A program made the translations under genes and the position numbers. Positions 16,761 through 28,649 of a stretch of 42,553 bases of DNA are shown in pieces. Below the pieces are notes generated by a model. The model saw nothing but the letters and a program-made list of their open reading frames with translations. It made no database searches and was not told the DNA's origin. Source of the stretch: Pirellulales bacterium (lineage in GTDB: Bacteria > Planctomycetota > Planctomycetia > Pirellulales > JADZDJ01); contig DASRSD010000055.1 in assembly GCA_035656635.1 (NCBI GenBank), forward strand, positions 1 to 42,553. The letters run 5' to 3'. Each line of letters opens with the position of its first letter. Within the stretch, counting starts at the first letter, position 1.

Positions 16761-17059
16761 ATACATGCGTACACTATAACGAATTCCACGAGAGATTCAA
16801 CCGAGTTTTTGTGCCACGCGTTGGCTTGGCATAGCAAGCGCAAACATCCTTAATCGCTCCCTGATTTCGCGTCACTCTTATATCGTTCCCAAAATTCGGC
16901 AGCACGCGTTAAAGGGATTCGTTTTGCGGTAGTGTCCTAACAGTGTGGTGCTGAATTTAGAACCGTCTGTCAGGCACGGACTCCGCAGCATCGCGTGGTG
17001 TTCTGATTGGTCTGAATCCGTCTGGGTAAACAAGTTGCCGCTCAAAAACGAATCGAATC

Positions 17060-17392
17060 TTATAGACCGTTAGCACGCTTGAATTGCTCAAGCGTAAGGA
17101 ATCGGGTTGACCGGCCTGATTCTTCGTATGGGTCAATTGCGACATATCTAAACCCTCCGTTCCGCATTGATTGGATATGAAAATCGACATTGGACTTTGC
17201 CGGAATTGGCCATATCTGTGCGAGCGGGGATTGCGAATCACGAGCACGCTCAGCTAGCAGTTCTTCGGTAAAAATAGCGATGCCGCGTATATTCTCGTCT
17301 TCTTCGGAGACACACTTTAGCGGAGATATTCCTTTCGATTCATCTACGACCATGAACAATGGCAACGTGACGACAAAGTCTTCGTCTTCCAT
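17060..17392 (-). CDS. Hypothetical protein, possibly 5'-truncated
   Basis: A 110-residue acidic protein that I do not recognise: MEDEDFVVTLPLFMVVDES, GIAIFTEELLAERARDS and DFHIQSMRNGGFRYVAIDPY. LPLF plus IFTEELLAERA is a little like SseB/Type III accessory domains, but this is weak. Protein-like sequence continues in frame upstream of the ATG (SLAWYAIGLSASTKGHAI), back to a hairpin at 17477, with no usable start. The true N-terminus may therefore have been removed where an IS1-like remnant now lies (17510-17730). Base composition is lower in GC than in neighbouring genes. No clear ribosome site precedes the ATG. Confidence 0.5.
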   Translation of the reverse strand: MEDEDFVVTLPLFMVVDESKGISPLKCVSEEDENIRGIAIFTEELLAERARDSQSPLAQIWPIPAKSNVDFHIQSMRNGGFRYVAIDPYEESGRSTRFLTLEQFKRANGL

Positions 17393-17476
17393 GATGGCAT
17401 GCCCTTTGGTTGACGCTGAGAGCCCAATGGCATACCATGCAAGTGACGAGTCGCATGGGCCTTTTGGCTCATAATG

Positions 17477-17510
17477 AAAGCCGTCCGCAGCAACGGACGG
17501 CTTTTTATTT
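17477..17510 (+). terminator. Hairpin terminator beside the IS1-like remnant
   Basis: AGCCGTCCG-CAGCAA-CGGACGGCT followed by TTTTATTTTAT on the plus strand. It is also directly downstream of the minus-strand transposase remnant and may have ended that gene; the T-run is better on the plus strand. Confidence 0.6.
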
Positions 17511-17730
17511 TATCCGCCGAGAACGGTAGAGAATAGCTCGTCAAAACTCGAAATATGGTCAGTAATTCCGGCCATCATGCAAGCGGTCGGGCGCTTCTGA
17601 CCGCTCTTGCCCGGCTTGCGAGTCCGCAGCAGTAATTGTAGTAAGCCGCGAACATTGCGAAAGCCGCCTCTAGGTTTTCCAGTTTCTTGGAAAAGCACAG
17701 CGTCAATCTGTTCAAAGCGGTTTCTTTGAG
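17510..17730 (-). pseudogene. IS1-like transposase, C-terminal remnant
   Basis: Reading the minus strand in two frames gives NRLTLCFSKKLENLEAAFAM, FAAYYNYC, then after a shift RTRKPGKSGQKRPTACMMAG and ITDHISSFDELFSTVLGG to a stop at 17510. FSKKLEN, AAYYNY and PxxxAGITDHxWSxxEL are typical of the C-terminus of IS1-family DDE transposases. A frameshift near 17640 breaks it, and the N-terminal two thirds is missing. No inverted ends could be identified. From 17731 to 18073 there is no gene. Confidence 0.6.
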
Positions 17731-18073
17731 ACATCGCGGATAATAACGGCGTGTCCATTGCTAACAATCGGCGTAATACTTGATGAACTGTTTTCGCGGA
17801 TTAATGGCTCACACGGCGAAGGTTAGCGGCACGGTAAATGTTACGCTAATCCAGCACGCTTACCGCCGGCCTGGAAAAACCGAAGCGGCGGCGTAAGCCT
17901 GGCGGCAAGCGCGAATGAATCTATGAAATTGCCGAATTCACAACTCCGCGGTGATTTCGGAAACAAGGATCGTTGGGTAATTGCTCGGTCCGGCGCATTC
18001 GGTCGTGGGTCGGGATTCACATTGATGGCAGCGGTGGTTGTCATCGCAGACCGTATGTGATTGGATACGGATT

Positions 18074-18096
18074 GCCCCCGGCCGTGGGCCGGGGGC
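18074..18096. repeat. GC-rich hairpin
   Basis: GCCCCCGGCC-GTG-GGCCGGGGGC is a perfect stem, followed by ACCGGTGAAACCGGT at about 18105. No T-run; an intergenic palindrome of unknown role. Confidence 0.6.
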
Positions 18097-18130
18097 TAAA
18101 TGGGACCGGTGAAACCGGTTTAAATGCGCG

Positions 18131-18170
18131 CAAAAAGCAAGCGGCCGGTTGATGGGTCAACCGGCCGCTT
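18131..18170 (-). terminator. Rho-independent terminator for the HTH-receiver gene
   Basis: A 14-base perfect stem AAGCGGCCGGTTGA/TCAACCGGCCGCTT (18139-18170) followed on the minus strand by GCTTTTTG. It lies about 150 bases after the regulator's stop. The leader from 18171 to 18316 has no gene. Confidence 0.75.
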
Positions 18171-18316
18171 AAAAGCGAGAGTTTCGCGTTATCGTTTCGA
18201 TCCGTCGCGGGGGTCAACCGCGATGGGTTGTTTATTATCGGCGATCGGGCGGGACTTGTCCGCCGCGGGCTGCTGTCCGCTTCCTGACGGTTGCGGCGGG
18301 AAGCCCGCGGGGAGCG

Positions 18317-18889
18317 TTAGACCAACTCTTTACGGGCGCCAATCAACGTCTTCAAGCGTTCGGCCAACAGGGCTACGTCGAACGGCTTCTTGAAGGTTTC
18401 GTTGATGGTGGAGCGATCGAAGCTGATGCTGTTGCCGTCATCGGGCAACAAGGCAATCAGAATCACTTCGCCATACTGCGGATTGCGGCGGAGATTTTGG
18501 CAGATCTGCAGGGCTTCCACCCGGCCGATGCTGAAATCTACCACGATGCAATCGGGATGGAAGCTTTCGGCCTGAATGCCGGCTTCAAACCCACTGGCGG
18601 CGGTGGCCAGCTTGAACGACTTTTCGATGGGCAAATTACGCTTCAAATTTTCAATGAGCACTTGGTCTTGGCCAACGACCAACACCTTGGCCATTGCTTC
18701 GTCTTCCAGCTCTCCCAGCGGCATGCCATGTTCTTTGAGGAACTTGATCAAGTATTCGCGCGGGATGCGACGGTCCTGGGAACCAGGAATCCGATAGCCA
18801 CGCAAGCGGCCGGAATCGAACCATTTACTGACCGTGCGCGGGGCCACTTTACAGATCTTGGCGACCTGTCCGGTTGTAAAAACCTTCAT
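18317..18889 (-). CDS. Helix-turn-helix regulator with a C-terminal receiver-like domain
   Basis: A 190-residue protein. Residues 1-52 form a MerR/excisionase-type DNA-binding domain: MKVFTTGQVAKICKVAPRTV, SKWFDSGRLRGYRIPGS, RRIPREYLIKF. Residues 66-185 are a response-regulator receiver fold: AKVLVVGQDQVLIENLK, CIVVDFSIGRVEALQIC with the likely phosphate-accepting Asp at 118, and NETFKKPFDVALL with the conserved Lys-Pro. The first acidic pair is reduced to a single Asp, so phosphorylation may be altered. The order (DNA-binding first, receiver last) is the reverse of normal response regulators. The start at 18889 has GGGAGAG seven bases upstream; the open frame 47 codons longer lacks this and is low-complexity. 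No sensor kinase is adjacent. Confidence 0.85.
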   Translation of the reverse strand: MKVFTTGQVAKICKVAPRTVSKWFDSGRLRGYRIPGSQDRRIPREYLIKFLKEHGMPLGELEDEAMAKVLVVGQDQVLIENLKRNLPIEKSFKLATAASGFEAGIQAESFHPDCIVVDFSIGRVEALQICQNLRRNPQYGEVILIALLPDDGNSISFDRSTINETFKKPFDVALLAERLKTLIGARKELV

Positions 18890-19506
18890 CGCAGGCTCTC
18901 CCTTAACTCTCGCTTTGGTTTTTGAACTGGCGTCGGTTGCGGTGGTGGACACCACGACAACTGGCGCTTTGCCCTGTGCTTGCGTCGCTCGCCGGGGGCG
19001 AACGTGGTTGGCTGCGGGGGCTGCCAACACAACACAAACTCTGGGTTCAGGGCGTTTTAGTCGCTTCTTTTAGTCGGCCTGGTTCAGTTCCCTCTGAACT
19101 CGTGCCTATGTTTGGACATCGGCACACCGGGCATTCGGAAATGGGCGAAAAACCCTAAGATGGCGAACCGTGCGTTCAACCGTCTCCTTGTTTTCGGCTC
19201 ATCCCGCATACTCGGCAGAGGGATGGTACAAGGGGAGAGCTACGAGAGAGCCCGCCGAAATAATCGCTTTCGGCGGCAAGCTCGCCCTGCGGCGAGACTC
19301 CGGTGGCAGGTTCCCCCCTGCAGCCTGTTTCGCGTTTCGCCTGGACACGTTGCCCAAGTTGCACACAGAACAAGCCTTCCGATTGTTAGCATCGTTTCCG
19401 GCCGCCAGCAGACTTTAGAAACTTTGTCCGTTCATACCGTCCATTCCCATAGATTCGGCCGTGGCGGACTCAACCGTGGGTCCGTTGGGGTAAAATGGAG
19501 GGATTA

Positions 19507-19524
19507 AGCCCGTTATAACGGGCT
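19507..19524. repeat. Perfect 18-base palindrome
   Basis: AGCCCGTTATAACGGGCT is self-complementary. It lies in the gene-free stretch 18890-19764, which otherwise holds the 31-base tandem repeats. Confidence 0.6.
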
Positions 19525-19623
19525 GATGGCGATAGCAAGCATCGATGTGCGATCGGGCCCGGCTACATCGTCATTTTACGCTTGGGGGTTGGCGAGGCCA
19601 GCACGGTGCTCTCACCCGACTGA

Positions 19624-19735
19624 CACAGTCGGGCTATGTAGAATTGCCGGCGGGCACAGTCGGGCTATGTAGAATTGCCGACGGGCACAATTGGGCTATG
19701 TAGAATTGCCCGACTGGCACAATCGGGTTATGTAA
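19624..19735. repeat. 31-base tandem repeat, about 3.6 copies
   Basis: Units start at 19624, 19655, 19686 and 19718 with CACAGTCGGGCTATGTAGAA or a variant. The junctions form small hairpins such as CCCGACTGGCACAATCGGG. There are no spacers between units, so it is not a CRISPR array. It ends about 30 bases after the stop of the ricin-fold gene on the minus strand. Confidence 0.85.
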
Positions 19736-19764
19736 CCACGATGCAAATTTCCGAGGGCAGGCTG

Positions 19765-20754
19765 CTACTGTTCGCCCACGAGAAGCCAGAGTTGGCTTTT
19801 GGCGCTATCGCTAGCGGCACGCTGCACCAGATTGCCATCATCGTCAACATCGAGCACCAGTCCGCTGGCTTTTGATTTTAAGCGCAGGGGCTTATCTTTC
19901 GACGAGGCGCCGCCGACCCAGATCCAGCGTTGGCTGTCGGCGTTTTCCGATTTGCTTTCCGCCACGCTGACGGGGTGATCTTCTTCTTTCGAGCCATCGG
20001 GCACATTTAACACCAGTCCGCTGGGACGGTGCGCGAAGGTGTAAACATCGTTTTCCTTGGCGAGCTTCCATTGCCGATCGTTAAAGTTTTTATCGCTGCT
20101 GCTTACCTTCTTTGCCAGCACGGCCCGGCCGCCGCTTGTGGCAGCATCCGATTCCAGCGCCAGCACCCAGCCGGTATTGGCGTTGACCAGCATGAAGTAT
20201 TGCGTGGGATGCACGCTCACAATTTTCCATAATTGGCTCTTGGCGTTTTCGTCGGGCTTGCGCTGCACGATGCTTCCCGAATCGTTGACATCCAACACCA
20301 GCTCGGTGAATTTCGATTGGATGCGCAGCGGCTTGGGATTTTCCAGATCGAACTTGCCCAACACCCAGCGTTGATTGTCGACCCCTTCCGTGGTATTGGC
20401 GGCGCTTTCCGCGGATTTTTCCGGCCACTGGATGATGGGGGTTTCCTCATCTTTGTGTGCGCCGAACACATCGAGCAGGTGTTCCGCGCTGTTGTTGCGA
20501 AGCTTGTAGCCGTGCTCGTCCTTTTCCAGCCGCCACTGGCGAATGGTGCTGTTGTTGTCTTCGGCCAAAGCGATGGGGGCGGCCTCTTCGCCGGAATCGC
20601 CTTGTGGGGCCAGCACTTTTCCCGTTTCCACGTTGATGATTTTGACTTCCACCGGCTCAGGCTGCTTTTCCGCAGCAGTTGCGTTGAGCTTTGCCGTAAC
20701 GCACCACGCCGCCCATAGCAGCCCACCAAATACAACCGACTTGGGCGAAAACAT
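19765..20754 (-). CDS. Secreted protein with ricin-type beta-trefoil repeats (paralogue 2)
   Basis: A 329-residue protein. The signal peptide is MFSPKSVVFGGLLWAAWCVT and following residues; AGGAGG six bases before the ATG at 20754 fixes this start over the longer frame from 20787. The mature part has about six repeats of the RICIN/Ricin_B-like type, with QxW motifs (RQWRLEKD, QRWVLGKF, SQLWKIVS, RQWKLAKE, QRWIWVGG, SQLWLLVG) and SGLVLDVDDDGNLVQR strands: two beta-trefoils. Ricin-fold domains usually bind carbohydrate; no enzyme domain is present. It is 64 bases downstream of its paralogue (20819-21796), clearly a tandem duplication that has diverged. Extracellular or cell-surface sugar binding is an inference. 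Confidence 0.85.
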   Translation of the reverse strand: MFSPKSVVFGGLLWAAWCVTAKLNATAAEKQPEPVEVKIINVETGKVLAPQGDSGEEAAPIALAEDNNSTIRQWRLEKDEHGYKLRNNSAEHLLDVFGAHKDEETPIIQWPEKSAESAANTTEGVDNQRWVLGKFDLENPKPLRIQSKFTELVLDVNDSGSIVQRKPDENAKSQLWKIVSVHPTQYFMLVNANTGWVLALESDAATSGGRAVLAKKVSSSDKNFNDRQWKLAKENDVYTFAHRPSGLVLNVPDGSKEEDHPVSVAESKSENADSQRWIWVGGASSKDKPLRLKSKASGLVLDVDDDGNLVQRAASDSAKSQLWLLVGEQ

Positions 20755-20818
20755 GCTCGCCTCCTGTAATTCGAAGCACAATTTCAAAAGTAGTGCCGGC
20801 AGCCCGTGCGGAGCGCTG

Positions 20819-21796
20819 CTATTCCTTCACTTCCACCATCAACCACATTTGGCCCTTAGATTTTTCGCTGGGGCTGCGCTGAACGATGTTGCCTTCGTCA
20901 TCTACGTCGAGCACCAGTCCGCTTGATTTCGATTTCAACCGCCGGGGCTTGTCGGCCGTGGCGGGGCCCCCTTCCCAGCTCCAGCGTTGGTTATCGTTGC
21001 CATCGGCGGCAGATTTATCGTCGTACAGAATGATGGCCCCGTCTTCGTCGCTGGAATCGCCCGAAACGTCCAGCACCAAGCCGGTGGGCCGCTGCACAAT
21101 TTTGTAGAAGCTGCCGTCCTTTTCCAATTTCCATTGATGTTCTTTGTTCGGTTTGTCTTTGCTGTCGGCGTCTTTGGCCACCACCGCCCGGGCGCCGGAG
21201 TAGCCGGAATCTGATTCTGGCGCAAGCACCCAGTGCGAGTTGGCGTTGACCAACTTCACATACGCGGGGGCTAGCACATAGACGATGCGCCACAGCTGGC
21301 TTTTGGCGGTATTGCTGGCGCCTTGCTGGACAATTTTTCCCGCGTCGTCGACATCCAGCACCAGCCCGCTCGATTTAGAATTAATGCGCACGCCCTTATC
21401 GCTGGCCTGATTGGCTTGTTCCCAGGACCATTGCTGATTGTCGTTTTGATCTCCGGCTCCTTTAGCATCCCACAGAATGATGCTGGCGCCGGCATCGGTA
21501 GACCAACCATTCACATCCAGCGCCAGGCCGTTGGCGCGATTCACCAATTGGTAGAAATCGCCATTTTTTTCCAGCTTCCATTGCTGCGCGTGGCTGCCTT
21601 TGGCTTCGGCGGCAATGACCGCTTGGTCGCTGGCGGCGTCGCTCTCGTGTTCCAAGGCGAGAAGTTTGCCGGTCGCTACGTTGATAATTTTCACGTAGCC
21701 GGCATCGTCGGGTTTGCTGTCGGCAGCATATGTTTGGGCAGCGGATAGCAATAGGACAGCACCCATCGCGACGAGGGCCATTTGAAACCGCGACAT
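20819..21796 (-). CDS. Secreted protein with ricin-type beta-trefoil repeats (paralogue 1)
   Basis: A 325-residue paralogue of the next gene. Signal peptide MSRFQMALVAMGAVLLLSAA with a likely cut after TYA. Two beta-trefoils follow, with QxW motifs (QQWKLEKN, QQWSWEQA, SQLWRIVY, HQWKLEKD, QRWSWEGG, GQMWLMVE) and LVLDV segments. GGGAGATG upstream of the ATG supports the start. The repeats are better preserved here than in the downstream copy. The 21797-22006 gap upstream has no gene and presumably holds the promoter for both. Sugar binding is a family-based guess. Confidence 0.85.
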   Translation of the reverse strand: MSRFQMALVAMGAVLLLSAAQTYAADSKPDDAGYVKIINVATGKLLALEHESDAASDQAVIAAEAKGSHAQQWKLEKNGDFYQLVNRANGLALDVNGWSTDAGASIILWDAKGAGDQNDNQQWSWEQANQASDKGVRINSKSSGLVLDVDDAGKIVQQGASNTAKSQLWRIVYVLAPAYVKLVNANSHWVLAPESDSGYSGARAVVAKDADSKDKPNKEHQWKLEKDGSFYKIVQRPTGLVLDVSGDSSDEDGAIILYDDKSAADGNDNQRWSWEGGPATADKPRRLKSKSSGLVLDVDDEGNIVQRSPSEKSKGQMWLMVEVKE

Positions 21797-22006
21797 GAGA
21801 CATCTCCCGAGGGCGTAAAGTGGAGGAGTGAAAAGCGTGTTGCCGGCAGGTAAAAAAACTTATGCAGAGCGCTTACTGCCAACGAACAGAATGTATTTGC
21901 TGGCGCAGCGGTTGTCAAATCCTGGCCCGAAACCTCCAATGAATCCAGTGCTGCTTCCCGAGATAAGAAATGTCGACGTTGTAGATGAAGTGTGATAGGC
22001 TTAACA

Positions 22007-22244
22007 ATGCCCACTGTTTTTACGTGTTTGACCCTATAGTTTTGTGTTCTTTAGTTCCGATCGTGGAGAACCCCCGCACATTCACGTAAAGCGTGACCGG
22101 CAAATCGCAAAGTTTTGGCTGGAACCTGTCCAAGTTGCAAAAAATCATGGATTCGCAGAACACGAGTTGCACCCAATCGAACAACTTGTCAGGCAGCATC
22201 GCGAACATTTATTGAAGGCATGGCATGACCACTTTAGTGCTTGA
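22007..22244 (+). pseudogene. DUF4160 protein, 5' end broken
   Basis: The open part from a GTG at 22044 encodes FFSSDRGEPPHIHVKRD and AKFWLEPVQVAKNHGFAEHE, then EHLLKAWHDHF, a typical DUF4160 body. The normal N-terminus can be read from the ATG at 22007 as MPTVLRVGPYSFVFFSSDRG only after removing one T from the T5 run at 22016 and changing a TGA (22029) back to GGA. So it is either a pseudogene or a 66-residue short form from the GTG. DUF4160 and DUF2442 genes often occur as a pair, and some are proposed toxin-antitoxin-like; here the DUF2442 gene overlaps by 20 bases. DUF4160 proteins are small and of unknown activity. Confidence 0.7.
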
Positions 22245-22521
22245 GCACGATCCTGTCGCGATAAAAGTTTTAGTGACCGCCGATCGTTTAATCGTGGAGC
22301 TAGCGGATGGGCGCAGCTTAAGCGTCCCGCTGGAGTGGTATCCGCGTTTGTTGAATGGCCTGCCTGCTGAGCGTCAAAACTGGCAAATGCTGGGCAATGG
22401 TTATGCGATGGAATGGCCAGACTTAGACGAGCACATTGGCGTGGAAGGTTTACTCGCTGGCCGCCGCAGCGGAGAGAGTGTGGAATCGATCAACCGCTGG
22501 TTGGCAACGCGAAGTAAATAA
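22225..22521 (+). CDS. DUF2442 protein, partner of the DUF4160 gene
   Basis: A 98-residue intact protein. The fold is recognisable by LIVELADGRSLSVPLEWYPR and WPDLDEHIGVEGLLAGR, as in the DUF2442 family. The family is short, cytoplasmic and often next to DUF4160; the pair has been suggested to behave like toxin and antitoxin, but this is not settled. The ATG at 22225 overlaps the end of the preceding gene by 20 bases, pointing to coupled translation. It is convergent with smc (30-base gap). Confidence 0.8.
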   Translation: MTTLVLEHDPVAIKVLVTADRLIVELADGRSLSVPLEWYPRLLNGLPAERQNWQMLGNGYAMEWPDLDEHIGVEGLLAGRRSGESVESINRWLATRSK

Positions 22522-22551
22522 ATTCGTGATGCCTGTGCAGGTCGCCGCTTT

Positions 22552-26220
<3,669 letters not shown>

Positions 26221-26289
26221 GAGGGGGCGTGCTAAAAATGGACAGAGGCAAATTCAATCCGCAAGAAATCTAACCGAGGACAGAGAACA

Positions 26290-26379
26290 AATGACCAATG
26301 CACAAGCACCCATGACCAATGTGGCCGGCGCTAGATGTCAAAGATAATTGGTCATTGGGACTTGGTCATGGGTCATTAT
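26290..26379. repeat. Imperfect inverted repeat between smc and the FlgI-like gene
   Basis: Left arm near AATGACCAATGCACAAGCAC (26290-26321) and right arm GGTCATTGGGACTTGGTCAT (26346-26379) pair imperfectly over about 30 bases. It lies in the 171-base gap upstream of smc. Confidence 0.7.
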
Positions 26380-26391
26380 GCCTGCGTCCCT

Positions 26392-28263
26392 TCATTTTAC
26401 CCCAGAGGGCTTCGGTTTGGCTGCGGTTTTTGGGGAATCTTCGGCCTGATTTTTGTCCGATTCCGCCGCCGCGGGAGGCTCCATTTCGTCGGCCGACTCG
26501 CTGAATTTGGGAGTGTCGCCGCCAAATAGATTGGGAAGCGGCTGGTTCGATTGCACTTCGGTGGTTTCGCTGTCGTCGCCATCGGCCGATTTACCGTGGG
26601 CAGAGGCCACGTTGCCATCCTTGTCTTTGGACGTGCGGGCCACGCGGTTGCGGTCGTAAACTCGGCCGCGCTCCGGAATGGCGTCGACCTCAAACCGGCT
26701 CAATACCGCTCCGCCGGAGTGCGCTTCCTCCAAGGCCTGCACCGCATCGGGGTAATCGCCGCTGACTTCGACAATTGCGCGAATGACCTCGGCCACGGAG
26801 TTCTCCACCGTGCGGCGCTCGTCGGGTTTTTGCAGGCTGAACCGGGCCACGCTGATGAGGCCGTCGGGTTGCGATTTCACGATGATCGAATTGCCGGCTT
26901 CCAGCGTGAGGGGCAACTGGAATTTTTGATTTTCGCCAAACAGCACAATTTCAGGGCGGAAGCTGTGCGTCACGTGAATCATCGGTGGGCCGGCGCTGGG
27001 CACAACATACAGCCAGAATTTATCGCTCAAATGCTCGCCGCGAAGTTGCGGATCGTGCTCGTTCATGGCCCACAGGGCGCGGAAGGCGCCGTAGCGTGTT
27101 TCGGCGCTGGAAACATCGAACAAATCGCGCAGGGCGTCGGCAGATTGCACATCGCCCAGGGCGCACAGCGCCGTGAGAGCATAGGCCCGCAAGGCCGGCT
27201 CGCTTTTCACGGTTTCGGACAGAACCGGGACGGCGCACGATTGATCGAGATAGGCCAGCGATTCGGCGGCATAAAAGCGGACTTCGGAATCGGAAGAGTC
27301 CAGGCCTTTTTTCAGCACGCGCTGGGCATCGGGCCCAATGGCTTCCAATCGCAAGGCGGCCTGAGCGCTGGTGACCGGATCCAGCAATTGCCGCTCCAGC
27401 AATTCCAGCCGCGCCAGTTGTTCTTGCGGCGATTCAAACAGCGCCACGCTGCGAACAACTTGCAAATACCGGCCCAAATTGTACTTGTAGCGCGGATGCA
27501 CTTCCAAATCGATGAAGGCGTCGGTCTTCGGCGTGGCCACGCCTTGTTTTTGGCCCCGAATGTAGGTGTGAAAGCGACGATTGACGGCGTCGCCAATTTG
27601 CTTGCTTAAGAAAACCGATTTGTCGCTTTCGCGCAGCACCAGTCCCAGCGAGCGCGATTTCAGCGCCACCCCGCCCCCCAACACCACGCCCCGCAATTGC
27701 GAAACCGAGTCGTCGCTGTCCGGCGTCACAGGATTCACCAGCACGGGTCCTTCGGCCTGCGCCAGCACGTGCCCGTTGCGAATGCTGCCGGCAATGACCG
27801 CCATTTCCTTCAATTGCGTTTCCATCATCCATCCGCCGCGCAAGCTGGTGGTTTCGGTCGGCGGTGGGACGCGCACTTCGATATCTAGCGGATCACCTTT
27901 GCGAACTCCCGGCGGCAAATATGCTCGGGCCCAGGCTAATGCATTATTGGGAGAGGCCAGCACCCGGCTGGGATTAATGACCCCATGCGCTTGCATATCG
28001 GACAATAGCGCCGCACGCTGCGAGCCTGGCGCCGGATCGCATCCCGTGCCCGCTAAGCCAGTAACCAGCACCGGCCCTTCCACGCGAATGTACGAGGTGC
28101 CATACGGGGCGGCAAAATCGCCGACCAACTTGGCGTCGACCGTGGGGGCATCGCCATGCTCCGGGCTTTGCGAGCGCGAGTTCAGCAGCGAGCCAGTGCA
28201 ACCGGCCACAGCCGCACAAGCCAGCAAGGAGACAATTAAAATGGGACGCGGAACAGGCCTCAT
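26392..28263 (-). CDS. FlgI-like (flagellar P-ring domain) lipoprotein with HEAT-like repeats
   Basis: A 623-residue protein. The lipoprotein signal is ILIVSLLACAAVAGC with Cys at 22. Residues about 45-220 resemble FlgI, the flagellar P-ring subunit: VEGPVLVTGLAGTGCDP, RAYLPPGVRKGDPLDIEV, TTSLRGGWMMETQL, VLAQAEGPVLV. Residues about 300-430 hold HEAT/armadillo-like helices (SSDSEVRFYAAESLAYLDQS, SETRYGAFRALWAMNEHD). A Pro/Glu/Lys-rich tail follows to 623. True FlgI is about 360 residues, is not a lipoprotein and lies with flagellar genes. None are here, so this is probably a planctomycete envelope protein that reuses the P-ring fold. The start at 28263 is the only one giving the lipoprotein signal. 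Confidence 0.75.
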   Translation of the reverse strand: MRPVPRPILIVSLLACAAVAGCTGSLLNSRSQSPEHGDAPTVDAKLVGDFAAPYGTSYIRVEGPVLVTGLAGTGCDPAPGSQRAALLSDMQAHGVINPSRVLASPNNALAWARAYLPPGVRKGDPLDIEVRVPPPTETTSLRGGWMMETQLKEMAVIAGSIRNGHVLAQAEGPVLVNPVTPDSDDSVSQLRGVVLGGGVALKSRSLGLVLRESDKSVFLSKQIGDAVNRRFHTYIRGQKQGVATPKTDAFIDLEVHPRYKYNLGRYLQVVRSVALFESPQEQLARLELLERQLLDPVTSAQAALRLEAIGPDAQRVLKKGLDSSDSEVRFYAAESLAYLDQSCAVPVLSETVKSEPALRAYALTALCALGDVQSADALRDLFDVSSAETRYGAFRALWAMNEHDPQLRGEHLSDKFWLYVVPSAGPPMIHVTHSFRPEIVLFGENQKFQLPLTLEAGNSIIVKSQPDGLISVARFSLQKPDERRTVENSVAEVIRAIVEVSGDYPDAVQALEEAHSGGAVLSRFEVDAIPERGRVYDRNRVARTSKDKDGNVASAHGKSADGDDSETTEVQSNQPLPNLFGGDTPKFSESADEMEPPAAAESDKNQAEDSPKTAAKPKPSGVK

Positions 28264-28649
28264 GCCTTGGGCGCCTCTATAATCTAAATCGATTTTGACA
28301 AGCGATGCTGCCGGCCGTCCCCTTCCTGGCGACGTGATCGACAGCTCGAAAACTGACTCAAACTACCTCCACAGACGGCAATGCCCGAATGGGCAGACTA
28401 TCGGAGGCGGGGAGAATAGTTTTCCGTCGACCGCCGGTCAAGGCGACTTCTGGATAGGACGATCGCAGCGGGCCAGGAAATCTGTCGCAGACCCGAACCG
28501 CTAGCACCGGCTGTCCGCGCGATCACAATTTACGAGCGCCCCACCGTGAGAAAGCACATTTCGCCCGGAAAACATGGACTTTGTGCGGCAATACCGCTGG
28601 CCCGGCGCTCAGGTTATGATGAGTGAAAATCGAACCTGGGGGAACTACC
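28264..28649. other. Divergent intergenic region
   Basis: The 386 bases between the FlgI-like gene (minus) and the cytochrome gene (plus) should contain both promoters. I saw a TATAAT-like string at 28276 and a TTATGAT at 28613, but no convincing -35 spacing. There are no RNA genes or repeats. Confidence 0.4.

Noticed and set aside
17190-17474. Plus-strand 94-codon frame ending at the terminator
   Set aside because: Ser-rich shadow of the minus-strand hypothetical gene; the protein-like signal is on the minus strand.
19624-19735. CRISPR array
   Set aside because: The units abut without unique spacers, and no cas gene is present.
26551-27609. 352-codon plus-strand frame opposite the FlgI-like gene
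   Set aside because: Shadow of the minus-strand lipoprotein; no start signal, no family.
28264-28649. Small RNA or riboswitch in the long divergent gap
   Set aside because: No stable hairpin with a T-run and no recognisable aptamer was found by eye.
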